DNA of 64,000 nt, taken from Utricularia gibba (lineage: Eukaryota; Streptophyta; Magnoliopsida; Lamiales; Lentibulariaceae). Positions 24,685 to 35,972 of the stretch are shown here, piece by piece (the first letter of the stretch is position 1; each line of letters begins with the position of its first letter). A program made the position numbers and the translations under genes. The stretch is taken from positions 558,001 to 622,000 of the forward strand of contig CM007990.1 in the NCBI GenBank assembly GCA_002189035.1. The letters run 5' to 3'. Under the pieces are notes generated by a model. That model had not been told where the DNA came from, did no database searches, and saw only the letters and a program-made list of their open reading frames with translations.

Positions 24685-25554
24685 TTACAATTTATAAATA
24701 ATGAGAAAACATGGCAGCAAGGCGCGTGAATCGAACACGATCAACTCGCCGTCGTCTCGACTCAATGAATGATACCCGGATCCGCCGTGGGAGACCGGGT
24801 CATGCCCGAGTGCTTTCAAAACCCGACCCGAAATCACCCGGCAAACCATCGTCGCTCTTCGTCCGCTCCCACCCCCGGCTTGGACATGAGCCATTTTGCT
24901 CCCCGTATACGTTTTGCAGCCGTTGATGCCCCACGCGCTGTTACCGACATCGCACGCGCCGCCATGGAAAGTGGATCCCAGGCAGTAGAACCTCATCATC
25001 TCGTTCCCGTCCGCCGCGCACCTCCCGTCACTGGCCCCCCCGCAACGCGCTTGCGACTTCACGAGTTCCCGGTACTCCTCGAACCGGGCCACCGTCCGGT
25101 TCAGGTTACATACCCTGAAAACCACTTCGACGTCGCCAGGGAAAGGTTTCAGTCCCCAGCTCGTCCGGAAGATGATCTCCACCACATTCCGAGACGGGTG
25201 CCCGATCGGAAGCTCCGCCAGCGCCGGGAAACCCAGTTCCCCGACGGGCATCCGCCGCATCGACCCGGAACCGCACGCCATCATCAGCGGTTTACCATAT
25301 TTCGGCGCAGGCGGCTCGCTAATCCGTTCCACACACTCCGTTGACCTCAAGCACGAACGCGAACGAGTCTGGCTGCGGCGGAGGTGGCGGTGACGGCAAA
25401 CGACGTCCTCCGACGCACTGGACTTGCAATGCAGGGACTTTATCCACGTAGCGACGACCCTTTTTTTCCTGCAACAAGAAACACATTCCAACTTCTCCTT
25501 CTTCTCCTCCATCTCTTTCCCCTCCCAATCCCTCCTTTTCCCCTTTTGGTGCAT
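24685..25554 (-). CDS. PARP/ART-like protein of the plant C2H2-PARP family, zinc finger not seen
   Basis: A single-exon frame of 289 aa. The segments SRNVVEIIFRTSW, LNRTVARFEEYRELVK, CAADGNEMMRFYCLG, ATMVCRVISGRV and SRALLPCFLIIYK follow the order of a plant-specific family annotated as C2H2 zinc finger or PARP-catalytic-like proteins. ATWIKSLHCKSSASED matches the N-terminal signature of those proteins. The C2H2 finger that many members carry before the SRN block is absent. The usual His-Gly of the ART pocket appears disturbed (FYCLGSTFHGG), so ADP-ribosylation activity is doubtful. Cysteines are frequent (CVSCC near the start). The start used is the first ATG; ATG at residue 16 is an alternative. 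Confidence 0.75.
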   Translation of the reverse strand: MHQKGKRRDWEGKEMEEKKEKLECVSCCRKKRVVATWIKSLHCKSSASEDVVCRHRHLRRSQTRSRSCLRSTECVERISEPPAPKYGKPLMMACGSGSMRRMPVGELGFPALAELPIGHPSRNVVEIIFRTSWGLKPFPGDVEVVFRVCNLNRTVARFEEYRELVKSQARCGGASDGRCAADGNEMMRFYCLGSTFHGGACDVGNSAWGINGCKTYTGSKMAHVQAGGGSGRRATMVCRVISGRVLKALGHDPVSHGGSGYHSLSRDDGELIVFDSRALLPCFLIIYKL

Positions 25555-25901
25555 ATTAATACCACCGCCGGTGATGAATCATGTGTCCAATACTCTTTCA
25601 AAATTAATTTTATAATCAAACACAAATAATTACCTACACTTTAAAATAAATTCATCAACTTTTTATTTTTAATAAATTAAAAATTATTTTTAACCCTTCA
25701 ATTTAATTAAAAAAACCCTAGCCCTAAATCCCCAATTCTGCGTCAAAGGGGGATACCATCAAATTGCCGTTCTTTCTTTCTTTCACCCCGAAGCACTTGT
25801 TGCTGTCATGCCAATAAATCACGTAAGATTTAATGAACGTATGCATGTATGTGCATTATTGTGCAAGGGAGGAGTTTACCAAAATGCCCTCGTCCGCCAC
25901 C

Positions 25902-25932
25902 CACGTGGAGGCCTATAAGAGCAACACGTGGC
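25902..25932 (+). promoter_or_regulatory. Paired G-boxes (CACGTGG / CACGTGGC)
   Basis: CACGTGG at 25902-25908 and CACGTGGC (ABRE-type) at 25925-25932, with TATAA at 25914-25918 between them. They lie about 350-380 bp upstream of the PARP-like gene start. G-boxes bind bZIP and bHLH factors, so ABA or light input is possible (inference). Confidence 0.5.
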
Positions 25933-26330
25933 ACATTCAAATCATCCCTCCTCCTACAAGTCAAGCTCTATCGGGAAAACAAGTTCTGACACCCTAACGA
26001 ACGTTCTTGCAATAGTGAGTCATCCATTACAATGTGCCCAATGTGTTTTTCCTATTAAAATAAATTACAAAAATAATGCATATATTAATCATTTTTCAAA
26101 TCACAGTAATATATTTTATTTCTAAACATTAAAAAAGATATTTATAATAAAATAAAAGTTGCATATCTACAACTTTTTAAATATAATAAACATTTCTAAA
26201 TTTACAGTTTTTTTAGAGCATAAGTCATTTATATTTGATAACAAAACTATTTATAATACTTTTTTTTCAAAAAAAAAAAACTATTCCAAATAGAGATTGA
26301 ATGCATGATGCAGGATGTGTGTGTGTGTAA

Positions 26331-26410
26331 AGAAGGTGATTAATAATGAAGTGAACTTGTGGTATGAGATATAAAATGAGTGTATGGAAGATGGTTAATA
26401 ATGAAGTGAA
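26331..26410 (+). repeat. Direct repeat TTAATAATGAAGTGAA (imperfect flanks)
   Basis: TTAATAATGAAGTGAA occurs near 26340 and again near 26394, in similar purine-rich flanks ending in AAG(G/A)TG. It resembles an ancient local duplication. Confidence 0.6.
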
Positions 26411-26929
26411 TGTTACTCACACCCAACTCATAGTTATGTGCATAAATACTCACCAACCAAAGAGAATGAATTAATGGGTAGGAGAAATTGACTTTTGGAC
26501 ACACATTGCATTGCATTACTACATGATTAGGGTGAACCCCTCATTGTTAATCTCAATTATTTGATAAACATGTATGATTGATATTAATTGTGTCAAAATC
26601 AACTCGCCCATCTAATCAAATGTCATGACTCATACTCATCTTATACGATATTATACATTTTAAATATATAATTCTCACATTTTTATTTTATCATTTTTCA
26701 AAAAAAAAATTTGTATAAAATTAGAATGATCATTCTATTTAAGAACATCTACTTTTCGTCTGTTACTAATATAATATAATGTCGCCAAATCTCTAACTTT
26801 ACATTCTATATTTCTTAATCAATCAGCATTCTCACCTAATTTCCCTTATTCCACTATTGGTATGCTCTCGAATTTGTTTCTAATATCAAATATAAAATCT
26901 ACAATTCTAACAATTTTGTTATAAATAAT

Positions 26930-26959
26930 AACAGTAATAATAATAATAATAATAATAAA
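26930..26959 (+). repeat. TAA/ATA microsatellite
   Basis: About eight uninterrupted AAT/TAA units in AT-rich spacer. Confidence 0.8.
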
Positions 26960-28567
26960 ATATTCCTATAAAATGGGGAGAAATTAAATTTAATTATAAA
27001 GCGTGTGGCGGCGGGATGTGCAACCAAGGCAAGCAGCGTGGGACGAATTGGGGGTGCAGGGAGGTTAAGGTGTGGGCGTGCGCGTAGGATGAAGAGAATT
27101 CAAATGGGCACGTTGAGTCATTAATGGGAGCATTGAAAGGCAAAGACCTACTGCTACTTAATTCAACACCACGTAGACGTAGGGCTTCTCAATCATCCCT
27201 CAATTACTCCCCCATTTCAATTCTAATGCCTCTTCCCTCCTCTTCACTGCTCATAAACTTATATTTTACTAAAATCAATTCTCGAACATTCTAAAATAAA
27301 AAAAAAATCAAACAAAATATGTAACTTTTAAAAAGCAAAAATGTCACAGTTTATTTTTATCTTATACAATTGATGGGGTACAAATATTATGCGGTTAATC
27401 GGTTCTTGTAAAACTGTCAAAAGATGATTTGATAGTATGGCAAATGGCGACACACCGATAATTATCAAAATTTGTCAGCAACGTGCGTGTCACACAGTCT
27501 GAAAATAGTCAGATTACGACAAAGCAGGCGACGATTATATGAAAAGTAGTATCACAATAATATGGTTATTTGAAAAGTAGTAAAGGGTATTATCTATTTT
27601 GAATATTTAACACTTATGATTTTATATTATTCTTTTTAACAATAAAAATATCTCATACAATATTAGAATTATTTTTTATTTAATTATATTTTCTTCTAAG
27701 TTCGTAATTAATATGATATACCATCATAATACCTTTGAACTTAAAAAAAGAATCAATTCTATATGGTATAAGTGATTTGAAATGGAAGAAATATTATATA
27801 ATATTTATCGAATGTGAGACATATATTTGATGATTTAAATTAGTACGAATGTATAATTTATTCATTCAATATTTTAAATAATTGTATGAGATATATTATT
27901 TTCGAATTTTAGATAATTATATGAGACCGTTTTTTGCATGCCTATGTAGGGTTACACATCTGTTTTCTTTTTCCCCCGGGTGGAGTTGCTTGCAGGGAGG
28001 AGGGTGCGGAGGAAAGGGAAAAATGCATGCAAATGCGAGGGATGCTGTGGTTGCTGATGTCCAGGGGACCAGTTCGAGGAAGTGTATGTAGGGCATTATG
28101 CAAACCAGGGCGTCCTTTTCTTGGACTCCCCTGCCTGCTCCGATTGGAACCCATTCCCATTTCCTCGCAATCTGATATGGTCCTCGCCAAGGACCAGCGA
28201 AATTCTTGGATCAGAAGCACCTCTTCGTCTCGCCCATGTGGTTTTGTACGTTTTCACCCGTAGTCACTTTTCTGATTAGCTCATCTGTTCCGAGGAAACC
28301 AGGAGAGCTCTGCATTTTGATCGGAAAATCTTTGTCTGTATGTGGGAGTGGGATGAGTTCATGAATGAATGCTTCATCTTTTTTCATACATGGCTGCGAA
28401 TCTTGCCGGAGAAAGATACCTTCGTTCGACTCCACCCATCAAAGACATCAATCATCACTGTAGAAACACACACACAGAGACACGTATTTATAGGTGTCTG
28501 TAGGAGCATTGCATCGCCGCGGGGACCGGAGCACGCCTTTGGGTTGCTTGCCTGCTCTCTGAGCTCT

Positions 28568-31332
28568 CTACCTCTTGCCTGTGCGGACGTAGGCTCTGAG
28601 GGAGGGGGACTGAGTGAGCGTCACAGGAGCATTGCCCGCCTTCTTCTTGATTACTCGTCTAGCGACGTAGCCGCGGATCCATGGCGTCACGTCCTCGCTT
28701 ATCTTGATCATGACGAAGAAGATGAAGCGGTAGACGATGATCATGCTGAACAGAACACCGAGGTTCACCCATTTCGATCGATTCAGGTCGATCTGAAAAA
28801 TGTACTGCAAGATGTACTCTCCGGGGATCGGAGGCAGCTCCGGCGGATCGTTCACAAACACCAATCCCCTCAGGTCGTTTTGATACTCTCCCTGCACAGA
28901 CCATCATGGTCTTTAGAACATACAAGTTCCCGGGGAAGGAAACTCCATTCAGCTCAAGCGTTTACCTGGAGAGCCCAGTAGTGGAAGCTGATGTAGGTCA
29001 TCGGGTAGCGCCAGAATGGTTTCGGAATATCGTTCGGGAGTCGGAAGAAGCCGGAGACGAGCATGAAGACGCCCTGCATCGTGGACGAGAGTCACAAAGC
29101 AGACAACTTTTCGTCAGAACTGAAGCTATGGAGCTGAGAGGGAGACCTGGATTCCAGCTCCGATGATGATCCCCATCAGGAAGTTGGGCACAACGCTGGC
29201 AATGACCATCATGAGGCTCTCAACGACGGTGACACTCGCATACAGGCCCAGAATGAAGAACAGGAACCGCGAAAAACCGGGATGCAGGCCCACCATGTAA
29301 TAGCAAATGGTTCCAGAAGCGAAGGAGATGAGCAGAAGAAACGGCATTGCTGAGAGGGTGTTGCTGATCACAAAGGACATCACCCCGTAGTGTCCATTGA
29401 GCCTTTCCCTCTGGAAAACCTGAAGCCCGAGCCAGTTTTATGACCTTCAAACACTACACTAACTAAGCAGACGGTTGCATACCTTCATGTCTTCGACAAA
29501 TAAGGGGAATCCTCCGATCGACATGAACGTCACGAAACCGAAAACGAAAGATCCACATGCTCCTCTTGCCTGAATGAACAGCATGGTTCTCATACACTGA
29601 AGCAGAGAAGGTTTTGATCACGTTCATATTGTGGGTAGAGAAGTGAAGGGGTTACCAAGATGGAATTGGAATCCATTCCGATTCGAAAGTATATGGTGCC
29701 GATGCAGAGAGTGACGATGATGTAAATGACAAGCCTGAGCCAGTAGTATCCAAAGTCCCTCGACATGTTGACAAATGATCTTGCAGTTAGTATGATGGAT
29801 TGCATCAGGAAACTAGACTGACTCCCTCCAGACTCTAGCACAGTTCCTTTCTGTAACACAGGTTCTCATTTCAGCAATGAAAAAGAAAGTAAAAATGCTC
29901 TGGTTCAAGTGGGGAAAACTCACGATTTTGGACATGTGCTCGATCCTTTCTTTCGCCGAGTAGCAATACTGCGATTTGTTGTATGTATCGATGAGTGTCC
30001 GAATAGCCTCGGCTGTGGTTACCTTTCCTAAAGGATCATTGCTTGACACAAACTGTAGAGTGGAAAATGGAGGGTAAGGATTTAGAAGCTGGAATAGTTG
30101 CAGTAATGGGGATCAAGTTCGTACCCTTATCTTCATCGACCCTTTTAAGGTAGCTTTGACTTTGTCGAAATCGGAATTGATGCATTGCAGGAAATGATCG
30201 GAGGGGTTTCTCAGGGCAGGACAGGGGAACCCAGCTTGTGCGAAGAACTGCATAAATCCATCTTGTTACAGTAAAATCCGAACATTTAACAGGGGATTAT
30301 CGATGTTTCTTGCCTCGTATGCTTCCGATGCCTGGCCGAAGTAGACTGTTTTGCCACCGGAAAGTAGATACAATCGATCGAACAGTTCAAAGACTTCGCT
30401 GCTGGGCTGATGAATTGATGCTATTACTGTTCTTCCATCTCTGGATAAGCTGCGTAATGTCTGTGTCACAAAGAACGCCGATGCACTACAGGATGAAACG
30501 AGGGGAAACTAAGGGTTAACAAGCGAAAGAAGATGAAAATTGAGGGGTTTTAGCTTCTGGAAGAACCTATCGAGGCCACTGGTTGGTTCGTCGAGGAAGA
30601 GGAGACGGGGCCTCATCAAAATCTCGATAGCAATGCTAACTCTTCTCTTCTCGCCGCCGCTAATTCCTCGCAAATGCCAATTTCCGATGGCGGTGTCGGC
30701 GCAATCTTGAAGACCCATTTCAACAATGGTGCTCTCGACCAACGCCCGCTTATCTGAAGACGACATTCGATCGGGGAGACGCAGCCAGGCCGAATACGAT
30801 ATCGTTTCCCGCACTGTCAGTGTCCCGATCAACGTATCGTCCTGGGTAACATACGCCTGACAGACAGAACGGCAAAAAAGCAGGATTTCATCAATCCCCA
30901 ATTGGGTAACAGGAAAAAAAAAAAAACAATCTTTGTATCAGGGCTTCAACAAAACCAAAAAAGTTCTATACAAACCGCAGTCCCAAAAGACAAATTCGCT
31001 TTCCGGCCGTTGAGCAAAACTGTTCCCGACAAAAACGCATTGGTGGCAAGTCTGCCGGCGAGAGCGTCAAGCAAAGTAGATTTCCCGGAACCAGAAGGCC
31101 CCATAAGCGCCGTGAAGGATCCAGGATCGGCATACCCACTAAGCCGCTCCAACACCGTCTGGGTTTCTCTATTCTTGAGAGTAACCACCACAGTCAGATC
31201 CTTCCACGTTAACCGGGCCGAAACATCGCCGATGAACTCCGTGTTACCATTCTCCTTCCATATGGTTTCACTGAGAGGACTCAAACCCCCCACATACCCA
31301 ATGCCCGGCGACTTATTCCCTTCGATCTCCAT
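28568..31332 (-). CDS. ABCG11: ABC transporter G family member 11 (cuticular lipid export)
   Basis: Ten exons: 31332-30976, 30856-30567, 30485-30314, 30247-30125, 30052-29924, 29850-29656, 29569-29483, 29419-29147, 29073-28966, 28891-28568 (685 aa). ABCG11/WBC11 is a plasma-membrane half-transporter that dimerises with itself or ABCG12 to export wax and cutin precursors. The nucleotide-binding domain comes first: Walker [10 protein letters not shown], signature ISGGEKRR, Walker [13 protein letters not shown]. Six transmembrane helices follow ([33 protein letters not shown] and others), then the typical end [11 protein letters not shown]...[13 protein letters not shown] was chosen as start because it matches the family; an in-frame ATG at 31371 would add 13 residues. 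Intron 3 has a GC donor (30313). Confidence 0.95.
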
Positions 31333-32204
31333 TTCAGAATCCCTCCCCCCTTCACGCTCGTAAAACCTCAACCAACGGATTTACCACACAGTCGACATGA
31401 GAATCTGTCTCCCTCTTTAAGTCTGACTTCATCTCCTACTTGCGATAACTTTCTTCTAGCACAAATCCACCTGTAACCACGAAATCTGCTCCGAAAACTT
31501 GACACATAACCAGATAATCAATATTCTGCAATAACTTCCTTTTCCTTTACACCACCCTTCACATCTACTCGTCCAAACGCGGCCGGTGTCGCGCTTACCG
31601 GGTAACACAGCCGAATATTCCGGAGTTAATAATACGAATAGCTGGTTCGTGATAGCGTGGGAGAGTGAATGCAAAGAAATACAGGTGGATGCTGGTGAGT
31701 AGAAGTTAATGCGAAAACTGTGAACAAGGAGGAGAAGCTGGACGGACTGCCCATTCTTTTTATTTAATCGGAAAAGAAAGCATCGTTTCTTTTTTTAGAT
31801 TATTTATTTCAAATTTTTAGACACAAGTTGACGGTTGGACACCCCAACTAAACCTTAAATGTTGTGGTCCCCACCGCATCTATTGTTCATGTGAAGGGAG
31901 ACCAGACTCGGTACGCTGGGTTCCATCATTTTACGGTGCACCGGGGACCCCTCCAAAAGTTGGCCAATCAAATGATTAATAACCCTTAATGAAGGATTAG
32001 CACTCACTAATCCTGATTCATAATATTAATACACTTAATATGTGTTCACAGGACAGATCTCAAACACCCATTTTTTTCTGGTACAAGTTAGCCCAGTTCC
32101 TTTCCCTGATTCCCACTGGTTTTTTTTCACTGTAGCATGATGGGAGTGGGTCGGGAGGGGTAGCAAGCACACATTCTACAAATTGATGAACCAGAGGGCT
32201 TATC
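31333..32204. promoter_or_regulatory. ABCG11 promoter and alpha-galactosidase 3' region
   Basis: There is no gene between the two minus-strand genes. The ABCG11 promoter must lie here. A minus-strand TTAAATAAAAAG at about 31757-31768 is a weak TATA candidate. Confidence 0.4.
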
Positions 32205-34743
32205 TCAGACTGAAGGTGTCGGAGACAATACATACATTTTGCAGTCATGGGAATCCACCGTGGCTGAAATCCTCCCCCTCACTGAAAATTGGGTTGAGTG
32301 CTGCAAATGAGGGATGGGAGAAAGCAGTTACTCCTACCCTTGTTTTGCTTTGTTGAACGAGGAAAAAAAAGAGAGTGATTTCTTGGAATCTTACAGCCCA
32401 TAGATCTCTTGCATTGACTGCTGCTGTTGAGCTGAGTCCCAGCTCGGAAAAGTAAGCAGTGATGGTGGCAGTTGAAGGTCCTCTGTTCCATAGAAGAAGG
32501 GCAAATTTCTTCCCACTCAAGGGTCCTCCCCAAACCTTGTATATTTTGAAAAATGGTGAGTGAAATGCATTTTACTGCTGCTGCATTTGTGCAATCTCCT
32601 TACCTCTAGGATGCCATCGCTCTTTATCTTCTTCCCTTGAACTCCAAGCGCATCTGTTGATGAACCTTAAGTTGGATGGCTGCAGAGAATAATAACCTTA
32701 AGTTTGCATTGGTGGAACTACTGACCCTGGTTCACGGCAATGACCTCTCTGTTGCGTAGGATTTCCAGTGTTGCATTGTCAATCGTTCTTATGTCGCAAC
32801 CGATGATCAGAGGCGCCTGAGCTCAAACAGAACAGTGAGCTTTAGTTGTAAAACTGGAAGTTCTGTTCTGTGTGTTATTTGTTTACATGATAGCCATCCA
32901 CTCACCTTCATCAATGCCCATAAGCTGAAGTGAGACCTGTACTCACTTGTGCTCATTCCACCATTTCCCACTTCCAGCATGTCAGGATCTAAACAGAGAT
33001 GATGCCATTACAGTAATGCTTCATGGATCAGAACCAAATGGGTTGCTTTAGTCTTACCATTCCATCCTCCTGGTCCTGCATATGAAGCCCATCTGTTGTT
33101 GAGATCTGCCAGCGAAGACATGCTGAAGAAGAAGCAAGATTAGTGAAGGAATTGATATACAACAGATGCTGCTTTGGCTGACACCTTTGCCAGTTATCTT
33201 GTATGTCTCCAGTAGTTCTCCAACTATTTCCTACTGATTTGGCCCATGTAGCAGGATCCTCTTGCCCCCTGTTCCATTCCAAGAACCGGGTAAATGAAAA
33301 CTGATTCGTTCCATTTGTCCAGACGTGTGCAGAAAGTAGTTAGATCAAGATCAATGCAACTCACCATTCGCAAAGAGAGAAGAATATCAACCTTCCTGAG
33401 TTCAGCAAGGCATTGGACATTGCACGATACCTTTGCTTCACATCGCCCCCTCCGTTTTCGCAGTTATCATACTTCAAATAATCCACACCCTGTTTCCAGG
33501 ACATAAACTTAGGCAAACAATTGCACATGACAGAAGGTGCCGAAGCCTGATTCAGTTCATACCCACGAAGCAAATGTTCTTGCATCTTGCTCTTCATGTC
33601 CTAGAGACCCGGGCATCGTCTTGCTGCAAGTAAATGTCCTGCAGAAACCACCGCGCTGCTGTTACAATGAAGGAGAGCCTTTTCCAGCTTTTTAAGGCAA
33701 GAAACATCACCCCGCATCAGAATAAATCCCAAGCTTTAGCCCCTTGCTGTGCACATAATCTGCCAACGCCTTAATCCCTGAAGGAAATGTAGACGCTTTC
33801 GCCACCAAGTGACCCTGCAGTTGCCCAGAAAAATCAACCTCACACAGTTCCATCACTGAAATCCATCAATCATCTGAGCAGCAAAACACACGTACAGGGT
33901 CAATTTATTCACCTGAGAGTCTCTGTTCAGCTCCGCCCAACAATCATCTGAGCATCAAAACACAAAACCAGAAGATCGGTACCGGAATTTCAAGCCTCAT
34001 TACAACCACCCAGTCCACAATAAACCACAAACCTACCAAGGTTTACGTACTTGTACCCCACGGCAGCAAGCCCAGTTGACACCATTGCATCCGCTGAATT
34101 CACCATTTTGTAAAATGTGAAAAATATCAATTTATACCACATGTTTTTTTATAATATCCAATATGCCCACAATTTTCGTATATTTCGAACATGGGGGGCC
34201 TCACCTGTTTCCTTTATCAGCTCCTCCCTAATGTTACAAAAGAAATGATTCCAGCTGTTCCATCTGTCCAATTTAGATCCACAAAATCTATAAGAACTGT
34301 TCAAAAGTAACCCTTACTTTTCAAAATATTCAAAAAAGTGATTTTTAAAGTAACAACTTTACTTCAAAAAAATTAAAAAGTGCCCCCTTTTTCAGAGCGT
34401 CGCCAACTTTAGTCACACCAATATATTATAAAGTTCCATTCAATTTAAATTTATACTTTTAAAAAATAATAAAAATTATAATTAAAAATTATAAAATCAA
34501 AGCATTCATTGTGAAAATAATTCAACTCATGCAAAAAAATGAGAATAATAATATCATTTTGGCCCACGCACTATCGTTAGATGTTAGTTGTTACCCCATC
34601 TGAGGCGTCCGCCCTAGCCCGTTCTCCACGAGCTTCGCCTGAATCTGTTGCCGCGCCGGCGACCTCGACGCCGACGCCGATACGGCGAACCACCAGAGCG
34701 CCGCCACGAGCAGCCGCATCTGCAGCAGTCGGCGGGAATGCAT
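32205..34743 (-). CDS. AGAL1: Alpha-galactosidase, GH27
   Basis: Fourteen exons: 34743-34595, 34263-34205, 34093-34037, 33947-33913, 33814-33711, 33638-33563, 33489-33365, 33268-33185, 33122-33058, 32988-32906, 32816-32726, 32653-32604, 32535-32395, 32300-32205 (404 aa). The enzyme removes terminal alpha-1,6-galactose from galactomannans and raffinose-type sugars in the wall or vacuole. An N-terminal signal peptide is visible ([16 protein letters not shown]). Then come [16 protein letters not shown], the nucleophile Asp in YLKYDNC, the acid/base Asp in TTGDIQDNW (by analogy with rice and human enzymes), and [13 protein letters not shown]. The beta-sandwich end [12 protein letters not shown] is complete. 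All frames join without interruption. The AGAL1-type assignment is by overall similarity. Confidence 0.93.
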
Positions 34744-35466
34744 AGCGAACTGGCGGAGAGCAAGCAAGTCTTGGGGAAGAAGAAACAGAATCGTGGTCGA
34801 AACTCGACGCTGAGGTGAGAGAAGGAGAAAAGATTGAAATCGGAGATCATGCTCTGCATATGTATAGCGTCACCATGAGAAATTCGAATTTCTTTTTTCA
34901 CTAAAAAATATTATATTTTTACTTTTCGGCTATTAATAATTAAAATAAAATTTAAATACTGAATTATTTAATTTGTGACTCACCATGAACAAATCACGTG
35001 CATTCAGATCTACCTCGCTATATAAAAAAAATACATCAATAATTTAACTCCCTTATTACCCGGGAAGTTCAATCTTGCCGACAAAAAAAAATCTCAAATT
35101 TAATGAACATCAATTTTTTTTTCTATATTATCACTTTTTTCATTATAAATAAATATTCATTTTACATCCAAAAATCATTAAATAGTCGACAATATAAGGT
35201 TAGGAGACTAATAATGGTATTTTTTAATATTGTATGAGATATTTTCTTTAGAATTATAAAACATAAAATTATGATAATTAAATATTTAAAATGAATAATA
35301 TCGTATGTGTTTTGATCATATTTTTATTTAATATTTATTTAAAATATATTAACATTTTTTCCTCCATATATAAAATTACACGCTCGAGAACAACTAATAA
35401 ACAAAAATCGAGGCTCAATATTTTATTAAATGTGTTTTTTATTTAAAAAGAAAAAAGAAACTGTCG

Positions 35467-35474
35467 GTGGGTCC
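35467..35474 (+). promoter_or_regulatory. Class I TCP site GTGGGTCC
   Basis: Exact match to GTGGGNCC, about 500 bp upstream of the TCP start codon. Autoregulation is an inference. Confidence 0.45.
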
Positions 35475-35504
35475 ATGGGCCATGCTCCACGACTGGGCCG
35501 AGGA

Positions 35505-35512
35505 CACGTGGC
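35505..35512 (+). promoter_or_regulatory. G-box/ABRE CACGTGGC
   Basis: Palindromic CACGTG core with a GC extension, about 460 bp upstream of the TCP gene and followed by GGCCCAC. Possible bZIP/bHLH/PIF input. Confidence 0.45.
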
Positions 35513-35789
35513 CCACTTCCACAATAGTTCCCGGCACGCCACGCTGCTTTACACTCGTATTTATTTATTTATATCAAAATTTGCGTGAATTTAATTTTCA
35601 AATATTAGTTATTGAATCGATGTATTTCAAAATAGTACTTGTGTCTATAATGTATATGAAATTATGAATATTATATTATAATTTAAAATATTGTAATAAT
35701 ATTAATATTTAAATTGACTATAAATATATTATTAGTTAAAAAATAAATGATAAAATATATTATTACTATTTGTCACTGAATTCCGAGTG

Positions 35790-35797
35790 GTGGGGCC
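35790..35797 (+). promoter_or_regulatory. Class I TCP site GTGGGGCC
   Basis: Second exact GTGGGNCC match, 176 bp upstream of the TCP start and probably close to the transcription start. Confidence 0.45.
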
Positions 35798-35972
35798 CAG
35801 GGAGCATGTGCCGTCCTTTCCCTGGAGTCGAAGGCCATAGCACCAGCCACGCGGCTTCTGTCTCTGCTTCAATCATTACCCTTCTTACCCTTGCTTTTCT
35901 GTGTGGTGTGTCTGCCTGGGCGCTTCGTTTTGGATTGGATTCGGAACCCTACTCAGGGGGGCGTTTGCTGGT

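Larger units (their letters stand above)
25555..28567. other. 3.0-kb AT-rich gene-free region
   Basis: No convincing gene is seen. It contains two CACGTG motifs (25902-25932), a GT microsatellite near 26315-26329, a direct repeat at 26331-26410, a TAA microsatellite at 26930-26959, a GC-richer island around 27000-27200, and the ABCG11 3' end. ORFs at 27882-28280 are low-complexity or antisense. Confidence 0.5.
34744..35972. promoter_or_regulatory. Divergent alpha-galactosidase/TCP promoter region
   Basis: The two start codons are 1.2 kb apart. The middle (34900-35450) is very AT-rich. Nearer the TCP gene are two GTGGGNCC motifs and one CACGTGGC, listed separately. Confidence 0.5.

Noticed and set aside
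24769-25344. 191-codon plus-strand frame
   Set aside because: Antisense to the PARP-like gene. It has Pro/Arg/His-rich composition typical of a shadow frame, with no family similarity.
27882-28280. ORFs beyond the ABCG11 stop codon
   Set aside because: Short and mutually overlapping, no similarity; likely ABCG11 3' UTR and spacer.
28340-28981. 213-codon plus-strand frame
   Set aside because: Antisense to the ABCG11 last exons and 3' region.
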